NCBI GenBank assembly: GCA_025934595.1
Contig: JAICXU010000183.1
Span: 1 to 6,660, forward strand
DNA from: Polyangiaceae bacterium
GTDB lineage: Bacteria; Myxococcota_A; Polyangia; Polyangiales; Polyangiaceae
Reading direction: 5' to 3'
Length of the DNA stretch: 6,660 bases
Part shown: positions 1 to 5,727 of the stretch, in pieces
Position numbering within the stretch: position 1 is the first letter of the stretch
Layout: each line of letters opens with the position of its first letter
The notes under the pieces: generated by a model
What the model was told of the DNA's origin: nothing
What the model saw: the letters and a program-made list of their open reading frames with translations, nothing else
The model's database searches: none
Made by a program: the position numbers and the translations under genes

Positions 1-15
1 GAGCGGGGCGACGCG

Positions 16-44
16 TTGACGCAGCGACGTTTGGGGCGTGTTAT
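16..44 (+). promoter_or_regulatory. Candidate sigma-70-type promoter
   Basis: TTGACG at 16-21 is followed, after exactly 17 bases, by TGTTAT at 39-44, which matches four of six positions of the -10 consensus. Transcription would start near 51, giving a leader of about 20 bases before the start codon at 71, with a Shine-Dalgarno in between. The spacing is ideal and the stretch from 39 to 60 is AT-richer than its surroundings. Promoter calls from sequence alone in a GC-rich myxobacterium-like genome are uncertain, and the true promoter may lie left of the window. Confidence 0.4.
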
Positions 45-60
45 TCATGGAGTAGTAGTA

Positions 61-69
61 GAGGAGGAG
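61..69 (+). promoter_or_regulatory. Purine-rich ribosome binding site
   Basis: GAGGAGGAG lies directly before the ATG at 71 and contains a full GGAGG core (63-67). The spacing to the ATG is short (three bases after GGAGG, six after the first GGA-containing register), but the next in-frame ATG at 98 has no comparable site. This supports 71 as the start. Confidence 0.65.
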
Positions 70-70
70 C

Positions 71-1117
71 ATGCATCTTCGGCGTTCGCTCGGCGTCATG
101 ACGATCTTGCTGGCGTGGGCGGTGAGCGCTTCGGCGCAGCCCGTCTCCCCGAGCCCGCCGCAAAACACGCCGAGCTCGCCCTCCGCCACGAACACGACGA
201 CCGAGCAAGCGGTGGCGCAGACGCTGTTCGATGAAGGCAAAACGCTCATGCAGGATCAACGCTACGTCGAGGCGTGCGCGAAATTCGCCGATTCGAATCG
301 TCTCGCCCCCGGCACGGGCACACTCCTCAACTTGGCCGAGTGTCACGTGAAGATCGGCAAGCTCGCGACGGCGTGGGTCGAGATGAACAACGCGGCGGAC
401 GGCGACCGGCGCTCCGGCAACGCGCAGCGTCTCGCGTGGATCGAAACGCAGATCCAAGGGCTCGCGCCGAAGCTCGCGCATTTGACGGTGAGCGTCGCGC
501 CCGCTACTCCCGCGGGCTTTCGCGTTCAGCTCGACGGAATCGCGATCGATCCTGCGGCGTACGGCGCTCCGACGCCCGTCGATCCCGGCGATCACACCGT
601 GAGCGCATCGGCGCCGGGCTTCGAGACGTGGTCGTCGAAGATCGCGATTGCGCAAAACGGCGACGCGCAGTCGATCGACGTGCCCATGCTCAATCCGGAA
701 ACGAACGCGGCTCCTGCGCCGGCGCCGATCGCGGCGAGCCCACCTGCGGGCGCGAATCCCCCTACCGACAGCGCCGGATCGATCGACTCGCGACGACGCA
801 CGGCGGCTTACGTCCTCGGTGGCGTCGCGGTCGCGGGGCTCGGCGTCGGCACGATCTTCGGAATCAAGACGCTCTCCGATTGGAGCGATCGCAACGCGAA
901 TTGTCCGGGCGGGCGATGCAACCAAACCGCGGTCGACGACTATGGCTCGGCGAAGACGGCCGCGATCGTCTCCGACATTTCGTTCGGCGTCGCCGTCGTC
1001 GCCGCCGCGGCGGGCACTTACCTCTATCTCACGTCGAAGCGTTCGGGCACGTCCGTAGCGCTCGTCGCGTCACCGCTCCCGGGCTGCGGAGCGGCGGCGG
1101 TCTCGGCCCATTTTTGA
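71..1117 (+). CDS. Exported TPR/PEGA-type membrane protein
   Basis: Function unknown in detail; probably an envelope protein that mediates protein-protein contact. Residues 1-22 form a Sec signal peptide (basic HLRR, hydrophobic TILLAWAV, cleavage after ASA, mature start QPV). A Pro/Ser/Thr-rich linker (23-42) leads to a TPR-like helical segment (about 45-135), with the characteristic LFDEGKTLMQDQRYVEACAK and LLNLAECHVKIGKLATAW helices. Residues 137-206 are a beta-rich PEGA-like module (LTVSVAP, VQLDGIAI, VDPGDHTVSASAPGFE). After an Ala/Pro linker come two hydrophobic helices (about 245-265 and 296-320), separated by a short loop with the pair CPGGRC. This order of signal peptide, TPR, PEGA and two helices is, from general knowledge, a common paralogous type in myxobacteria. 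The start at 71 has a strong Shine-Dalgarno. The next gene begins 9 bases after the stop, so the two are probably co-transcribed. Confidence 0.85.
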   Translation: MHLRRSLGVMTILLAWAVSASAQPVSPSPPQNTPSSPSATNTTTEQAVAQTLFDEGKTLMQDQRYVEACAKFADSNRLAPGTGTLLNLAECHVKIGKLATAWVEMNNAADGDRRSGNAQRLAWIETQIQGLAPKLAHLTVSVAPATPAGFRVQLDGIAIDPAAYGAPTPVDPGDHTVSASAPGFETWSSKIAIAQNGDAQSIDVPMLNPETNAAPAPAPIAASPPAGANPPTDSAGSIDSRRRTAAYVLGGVAVAGLGVGTIFGIKTLSDWSDRNANCPGGRCNQTAVDDYGSAKTAAIVSDISFGVAVVAAAAGTYLYLTSKRSGTSVALVASPLPGCGAAAVSAHF

Positions 1118-1126
1118 TCATTGCTC

Positions 1127-3790
1127 ATGATCTCTCGCTCCACCAAAATCATCTTCACGGCCGCCGCGGCGATCCTGACACTCGGCGGATGCGAGCTCAT
1201 CGCCGGATTGGAAGGCACGGATCTCGCTCAAAATCCGGCAGATGGTGCGCCGCCGTCCTCTGACGTCGTGGTCCCCGACGACGTCGTTTCGATTCCGGAC
1301 GCCGGCCCCGTCGGTCACCCGATCGGCGATCACGACGAGACGTGCGCGTACGGCGGATCGAGCACGCTCATGACGGTTGCGTGCAATCCGGGTCAAGTCA
1401 TCACCGGCGTCACGACCGCGCTCTTCGGTCGCTTCGACGGATCCTGCACGTCAGGATTTTCTCCGACCGACGGCGGCAGCTGCAATCCCGCCGATGCCAC
1501 CGGTGATGCGGGCGCAGGCAAACGTTACCTCTCCACCGTCGAAGCGATCGAAGCGCTCTGCGACGGACTGCGCGAGTGCACGTTCGATCCGGCGCATCTC
1601 ATTCCGGTCTTGAACGATCCGTGTCCCGGCACCGGCAAACAATTCGCGGTGCAAATTACGTGCGGCACCGAGGTCGATGCGGGCGTCGATGCGGGAAATC
1701 CCGCGAGCGGAATGGTGCTCGATCTCGACGCCCACGACATCGCGAGCCTCGGCATCGGAGCTTCCATCGCGGCTTGGAAAAACAAGCTCGCGAACGAGAC
1801 GGCGACGCCGGCCGCGTCGGGCGCGCCGGTCGTCGCGCAGACCGACGACGGGCTTGCCGAGCCGGTGGCGCGCTTCGTCGGCGGCCACGCGCTCACGCTT
1901 CCCGTAAGCAACGCGAGCGATCCATACCTGAAAGATTTTTCGCAAGGCGTGACCGCGCTCGCCGTCATCGCGCCACGGGAACGAGCTTTCACCGGCGAGC
2001 ACATCTTCGACTTCGGAAACACGAGCAACGCCGACACGATTTATCTGGGCGCGAACGGGCTCGGGCTCACCGCCGGCTCGCATGGGGTTTCGTCGCCGCC
2101 GCTCACGCCGTCGGAGGAAGTGGCGGTTGGCGGGCAATGGAACGTCGATTATTTGCAGCTCCTGTCGTTCATCGTTCGGCCCTTGGCGGCCGACATCGCG
2201 ACCGCGGGCAACTCGGGCGGCGTCGCATGGGGTCGGGCCGCGATCTACGAAGGGACGACGCCGCTCGCGGTCGGATTTTTGCCGATCCCCGAGAAGGTCG
2301 ACCGCCTCACGAACCTCCTCGGCACGAGCAACACTGCGGGCGCTCCGGCGCTCGAGGGCGATCTCGGCGAGCTCGTCGTCTACAATCGTGGGCTCGGCGA
2401 CGTCGAGCTCGCGACCGAGCAGACCGCGCTCGCGACGACGTGGCATCTCTGCGACGGCGCGAATTTCCAAAATGACCCCGCGAACTGCGGAGGCTGCGGC
2501 CACATCTGCACCGCCGGATCGATTTGCGACTTCGGCGTTTGCACGGAAGCCAATCTCGAGTCGTGGTCGATCGCGAATCCATCGAGCGGAGACGCGGGAT
2601 TTCTGATCGGTCCTTCCGACGGCGACGGCGGCACGCAGCCGGTCTCGTGGGCGCAGGCGCGCAACACGTGCCTCCTCGAAGGAAGCGATCTCGGCGCGCC
2701 GACCGCGCACGACGACGATTTGATCCTCAAAGGCTATTTCGATCAGACGCCGATCACACGCGATCGCGCCGTCGGGTTCATCCGCGAAAACAGCGTGCCG
2801 CTCGACGCCGCAACGCTCGGCGCGGTCGTCCCCGATTGGTCTTCATTCGAGAGCGGCGGCGCCTATGGATGCGTCGACATGAAGGGCGACGGCAACTGGA
2901 CGACCTCGAGCGGTTGCAACACGTCGGGCGCGCGCGGGTGGGCTTGTCAGGAGCCCGCCGTCGCATTCCCCGCGTCGTGTCCGATCTTCACCGACGTTCC
3001 GCCGTCGACACACGCGTACGGATTTTGCCGCGGGCCGTTCGCGAACGAAGTGGCGCGAAAAAAGGCGTGCAGCACCATCGGCGGCCGCGAGCTCGTCGTT
3101 CAGAATTTCCCGCAAGCGACGAACGTCGGCTTGCTCCAAATGGGCACGACGCTCGCCGTCGATCTCACGAACGCGCGCAAGAGTCCCTCGTGGACGCTCG
3201 GTGACGGATCGGCGGCGCCGTTCATCGGGTGGGATTCGAGCTTCAATCCGTCGGCGTCGATCCCGCCGTACGTCGTCGGTCCTGCGTGCACGTTCTTGAA
3301 TGGCGATGGCACGATGACGGACCAATCGTGCTTCGCTTCGGGCTCGGTCGCGTGCGGCCTCGCCGACGGCACGCCGGCGCCGACGACGATTCCGTCGACG
3401 CACAACGGAATTCCTGGATTCATCGACATGATCATCTCGATGAACGACATGACGCACGCGCCCGCGAGCGGGCAGGGGACGAGCGTGCTCACGGGCGTCC
3501 AGCCGGGCGACTCGATCTCCGGCAGCATCAGCTTCTATGAAGTCGGTCGAAACTTCACGTTGAAGGTCGGCTTCTATCCGAGCACGGCGAGCGTATGTCA
3601 GCTCGAGTTCACCAACTTTCCGGCCGGCGTCTACTCGTACGCTCCGATCAACTTCACGTTCACGGCGGGGCCGCTCCTCGGCGTCTACACGCTGGACACC
3701 TACCCCGACTCCGACTGCAGCCCAGGTTGGAGCGATCGATCGCAGCACGGCGTCACGTCGATCGGCGCGATCGAAGTCGTCGCGCCCTGA
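1127..3790 (+). CDS. Large multi-lectin-domain lipoprotein
   Basis: Probably a surface-exposed, lipid-anchored carbohydrate-binding protein or adhesin. Residues 1-22 are a lipoprotein signal with lipobox LGGC (Cys22). Residues 72-179 look like a SUEL/galactose-binding lectin domain: eight cysteines (73, 86, 107, 119, 145, 151, 166, 179), an FGR in place of the usual YGR, and the closing motif DPCPGTGKQFAVQITC. Residues 194-438 resemble a LamG/concanavalin-like jelly roll, from GMVLDLDAHD to GELVVYNRGLGDVEL. Residues 442-472 are a six-cysteine linker with CGGCGHIC. Residues 506-608 and about 618-743 resemble C-type-lectin folds (SWAQARNTC, then CVDMKGDGNWTTSSGC; ARKKACSTIGG, then CTFLNGDG...SC). 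The WND calcium motif is not preserved in the first (WTT), so sugar binding there is doubtful. Residues 762-887 are beta-rich and unassigned. ATG 1127 is preferred; an in-frame TTG at 1121 is possible. Neither has a clear Shine-Dalgarno, suggesting translational coupling to the gene upstream. Confidence 0.85.
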   Translation: MISRSTKIIFTAAAAILTLGGCELIAGLEGTDLAQNPADGAPPSSDVVVPDDVVSIPDAGPVGHPIGDHDETCAYGGSSTLMTVACNPGQVITGVTTALFGRFDGSCTSGFSPTDGGSCNPADATGDAGAGKRYLSTVEAIEALCDGLRECTFDPAHLIPVLNDPCPGTGKQFAVQITCGTEVDAGVDAGNPASGMVLDLDAHDIASLGIGASIAAWKNKLANETATPAASGAPVVAQTDDGLAEPVARFVGGHALTLPVSNASDPYLKDFSQGVTALAVIAPRERAFTGEHIFDFGNTSNADTIYLGANGLGLTAGSHGVSSPPLTPSEEVAVGGQWNVDYLQLLSFIVRPLAADIATAGNSGGVAWGRAAIYEGTTPLAVGFLPIPEKVDRLTNLLGTSNTAGAPALEGDLGELVVYNRGLGDVELATEQTALATTWHLCDGANFQNDPANCGGCGHICTAGSICDFGVCTEANLESWSIANPSSGDAGFLIGPSDGDGGTQPVSWAQARNTCLLEGSDLGAPTAHDDDLILKGYFDQTPITRDRAVGFIRENSVPLDAATLGAVVPDWSSFESGGAYGCVDMKGDGNWTTSSGCNTSGARGWACQEPAVAFPASCPIFTDVPPSTHAYGFCRGPFANEVARKKACSTIGGRELVVQNFPQATNVGLLQMGTTLAVDLTNARKSPSWTLGDGSAAPFIGWDSSFNPSASIPPYVVGPACTFLNGDGTMTDQSCFASGSVACGLADGTPAPTTIPSTHNGIPGFIDMIISMNDMTHAPASGQGTSVLTGVQPGDSISGSISFYEVGRNFTLKVGFYPSTASVCQLEFTNFPAGVYSYAPINFTFTAGPLLGVYTLDTYPDSDCSPGWSDRSQHGVTSIGAIEVVAP

Positions 3791-3879
3791 CTCGCGTCCG
3801 CCGGATCCACGGGCAGGTCGAGGCCATCGAGGGAGCGCTCGAAGGTCTCACCGCCGAGATCGGATCCGGATCGCGATGA
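3784..3879 (+). pseudogene. CsoR/RcnR/FrmR-type regulator remnant
   Basis: Reading in the frame that starts at 3784 gives ALTRVRRIHGQVEAIEGALE and then GLTAEIGSGSR before a TGA. The first part closely matches, from memory, the first helix of the CsoR/RcnR/FrmR (DUF156) family, whose members typically read LTRVRRIRGQxxAIExALEG. In intact members this is followed by a metal- or formaldehyde-binding Cys, and later by His and Cys ligands on a second helix ending in a GLMAEV-like segment. Here the sequence jumps from ALEG straight to LTAEI, so roughly 20 or more residues and all ligands are missing. There is no start codon of its own: the frame opens inside the last codons of the lipoprotein gene. 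It is therefore a relic truncated at the 5' end and internally deleted. It could be a chance match, but the run of identical positions makes that less likely. Confidence 0.5.
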
Positions 3880-4127
3880 GAGCCGTGCAGCTCGCGGAGC
3901 TGGAGGCGACGATTCAGGCGCCAGTGCTGCTGCTCGATGACGTCGGCGCCGAGCCGAGCATCGCAAGCAATGCGGTGCCGGAGGTGATTCAGGAGCGCCA
4001 CGCCGAGCAGCGCGTGACGTGGATCACGACCGGGCTCTCACCGAAGGAGGTCGCCGAGCGGTACGGGGGAGGCATCGCCCGCCGAGCGATGGAGCACGCG
4101 TCGATTGTCAACGTCGTCTGCTCATAG
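3876..4127 (+). pseudogene. DnaC/IstB-like ATPase, C-terminal fragment
   Basis: The 83 residues match the C-terminal part of DnaC-family helicase loaders (AAA+ ATPases that deliver the replicative helicase to DNA). APVLLLDDVGAEP (15-27) is the Walker B strand with its two acidic residues, VTWITTGLSPKEVAERYG (47-64) is the sensor-1 strand and following helix, and GIARRAMEHA (66-75) matches the arginine-containing segment after it. Intact proteins are about 250 residues and carry a Walker A GxxGxGKT loop upstream. Here no such loop exists in any frame before 3876, because that space is taken by the regulator remnant and the lipoprotein gene. The NLSPEEL-like wording favours DnaC over the IS21 helper IstB. 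ATG 3876 overlaps the preceding TGA (ATGA) and has no clear Shine-Dalgarno. It cannot hydrolyse ATP by the normal mechanism and is best treated as a truncated relic. Confidence 0.7.
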
Positions 4128-4198
4128 GTTCAAATCGCGGGCGCGCTCGACGCGCTGTGTACGGCTTCATTCATTGTCCTCGACGTACGAATCGGCAC

Positions 4199-4236
4199 AT
4201 GACTCCCGACGACGACGATGACGGGGGTGGAGTCAT
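4199..4236. repeat. 8-bp inverted repeat in intergenic gap
   Basis: ATGACTCC (4199-4206) and GGAGTCAT (4229-4236) are perfect inverted copies separated by 22 bases that contain three GAC units in a row. It sits between the converging ends of the DnaC fragment and the minus-strand 379-residue gene. It could form a hairpin acting on transcripts from either side, but there is no T-run on either strand, so it is not a canonical intrinsic terminator. Beyond this, the stretch 4128-4275 shows no gene I can support. Confidence 0.4.
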
Positions 4237-4275
4237 CGATTCGCTCGCAAGAAGGCTCGCGCGCTTCCGGCCAAC

Positions 4276-5415
4276 CTACGGTCGCGGAAAAGGAAATATC
4301 GCCGGGTAGTCCTCGAACCATTCGACCCACTCACCACCACCAGCTGCGCTTCCTCGCGTTCGAGGCATGAACCCGATCGCGAGTCTCTCGGGAACGCCAC
4401 CGACCGAATCGGCTGCATCGGCATCGGAACGCCAATCCTCGGTCGAAACGAAGGCGAGACCATTCTCGTCGGGAGTGGTCCGTCCGTGGAGCTCGGGCCA
4501 TTCCTTCCAGTACGGCTCGCTGATGACGGCCGCATGGCCGAGACGAAGCGGAACGCCGTGCCACCACCAACCTTTCACCGGATGCGATTCGGTCTCGCTA
4601 TCGAACGCGAAGGATCGGCCTCGCGCGATGTGCCCGCGGAGCGTTCGAACATCACCGAAGAATGGATGCAGCAGGCGGGACAGCTCTCGCCAGGCGCGTT
4701 CGAGCCCCGGCTGCCATCCCGGCTGCTCGAGCACCGCAGCATCGATGTCGATCGATATGCGATTGCACCGATAGGTCTGCTTACCTCCGTGCATGATCCA
4801 GCCCGGATTGCGCGAGATGCTGTTGAAGACATAGAAGACCGGCCGATGCGCGTACCAAACGATCGTGTCCGTCAGATTTGCGACGAGGAACTCTACTAGA
4901 TGATCGCGTCCCGTCTTCGCGAGCTCGTATTGAGGTGGCTCGTAAAGGCCGTAGCGTCGGGGCATGGCCTCGGGCAACCAACGCTCGAGAGCATCGACGA
5001 GGCTGAGAATCGAGCGTCGGTCAGAGAATCGATCGTGGTCGAACCACCATGACATCGTGAGCACCGACACTCGCTCGTTCGGAGCGTGCTTGATGGGCAC
5101 GATCCGCTTCACGCCCGACGGAAGCTCCACTTGATCGGTTTGCGGATCCTCGATGACGCCGTGAGCCGCCTTCGCGATCGCTCGTGCTGCCCTCCAGATT
5201 GCAGCTTTACCCGCCGCCGGTGCGTCGATGGGCTCGAGCGACAAATCGACCTGATGCGCGATACCCGGCAGATGGCCGACGACGTCGTCGGGAATGTCCT
5301 CCGCCAGGCAAGCGACTACGCCGGCGTTCACGAGCCAGTCTTTGCCTTTGGCGATCGTCACCGTCTCGGCGATGTCGGGCCGATTCACGCACCAAATGCG
5401 AAGGTCGTAGCTCAC
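4276..5415 (-). CDS. Uncharacterised 379-residue cytoplasmic protein
   Basis: I do not recognise this family by name. There is no signal peptide or membrane segment, so it should be cytoplasmic. It starts MSYDLRIWCVN, has an alpha/beta N-terminal half with AHGVIEDPQT (84-93), a PRRYGLYEPPQ motif (152-162) that looks like a family signature, and an aromatic C-terminal half (PGWIMHGG at 204-211, HPFFGD at 250-255, WWWHGVP at 283-289, EWVEWFEDY at 362-370). The overall style recalls soluble proteins of toxin-immunity type, but that is only an impression. The start is GTG at 5415, with AGGTAAG lying 8 bases upstream as a weak ribosome site; no better start is visible. It has no partner on its strand close enough to be sure of an operon: the small lipoprotein gene upstream ends 79 bases before it. 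Local GC appears lower than in the lipoprotein gene (hand count 30/60 at 4741-4800 against 43/60 at 541-600), consistent with separate origin. Confidence 0.75.
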   Translation of the reverse strand: MSYDLRIWCVNRPDIAETVTIAKGKDWLVNAGVVACLAEDIPDDVVGHLPGIAHQVDLSLEPIDAPAAGKAAIWRAARAIAKAAHGVIEDPQTDQVELPSGVKRIVPIKHAPNERVSVLTMSWWFDHDRFSDRRSILSLVDALERWLPEAMPRRYGLYEPPQYELAKTGRDHLVEFLVANLTDTIVWYAHRPVFYVFNSISRNPGWIMHGGKQTYRCNRISIDIDAAVLEQPGWQPGLERAWRELSRLLHPFFGDVRTLRGHIARGRSFAFDSETESHPVKGWWWHGVPLRLGHAAVISEPYWKEWPELHGRTTPDENGLAFVSTEDWRSDADAADSVGGVPERLAIGFMPRTRGSAAGGGEWVEWFEDYPAIFPFPRP

Positions 5416-5464
5416 GTCAAAATCTTACCTACCGGCGCTTGCACGATCTACTTCCCGCACGCAT

Positions 5465-5485
5465 GAACGACGGCTCGTCGTTTTT
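5465..5485 (+). terminator. Hairpin plus T-run, terminator-like
   Basis: AACGACG (5466-5472), loop GCT, CGTCGTT (5476-5482) forms a perfect 7-bp stem, and on the plus strand it runs into TTTT up to 5485. That is a textbook intrinsic terminator for plus-strand RNA, yet both flanking genes lie on the minus strand. On the minus strand the stem is preceded by an A-run and followed by CATGC, so there it would be only a hairpin between the lipoprotein gene and the start of the 379-residue gene. It may block antisense transcription or limit read-through. Confidence 0.4.
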
Positions 5486-5494
5486 AGATCCGCG

Positions 5495-5694
5495 TCACGC
5501 GCTGCCGCTCGTCGCGTGACACCCCGTCATCGTGATGAACGCGACGAGCGCCGCGACGGACGACTGCAGCCGCGCGGCGTCGTTTGCACCAGCGTCGCTG
5601 GTACCGGCGTCGGAGCCGGATCCGTCGGTGACGGCGCCTCCGCAAGCGGCTGCAAGACCGAGAAGCGCGAGCAAAGGCGTGTGATGTGCTTCAT
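5495..5694 (-). pseudogene. Small lipoprotein gene, apparent frameshift
   Basis: ATG at 5694 has a good Shine-Dalgarno (GGGGA, 5704-5700, five bases away) and begins MKHITRL, a typical basic start of a signal peptide, but this frame then turns into a Pro/Arg-rich string ending at 5527. One frame over, LLALLGLAAACGG continues a perfect lipoprotein signal (lipobox LAAC) followed by a linker TDGSGSDAGTSDAGAND, ending SGSA at a stop at 5495. Joining the two requires a -1 shift at the CCTTTG run (about 5676-5672), as if one T were lost. The joined product would be about 66 residues with lipid-modified Cys18. Alternatively, translation begins at TTG 5674, but that lacks any positive N-region. The product may be an envelope lipoprotein of unknown role; the 33-base gap from the repeat gene suggests one transcript. 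Sequencing error, recent mutation and programmed slippage cannot be told apart here. Confidence 0.5.
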
Positions 5695-5727
5695 CGAGAT
5701 CCCCGTGGATCGCAGCGATGGCGAGAA

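Noticed and set aside
41..925. Long minus-strand open frame of 294 codons opposite the TPR/PEGA gene
   Set aside because: Arg-rich, low-complexity translation without domains; it mirrors the codon bias of the real plus-strand gene, which has a signal peptide and recognisable modules.
1451..2710. Minus-strand open frame of 419 codons opposite the lectin lipoprotein
   Set aside because: Arg/Ala/Glu-rich shadow frame typical of high-GC genes; no motif, while the plus-strand frame carries clear domains.
2843..3748. Minus-strand open frame of 301 codons
   Set aside because: Same shadow pattern opposite the CTLD-like region; no supporting start signal or motif.
4127..4136. GGTTCAAATC, resembling a tRNA T-loop or an integrase att core
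   Set aside because: The flanking bases do not form the T-stem (only one of the central pairs fits) and no other tRNA arm is present; a 10-base match is too little to claim an att site.
4199..4309. 36-codon plus-strand reading frame starting MTPDDDDDGGG
   Set aside because: No Shine-Dalgarno, overlaps the end of the minus-strand gene, and the acidic run comes from GAC repeats inside the inverted-repeat loop.
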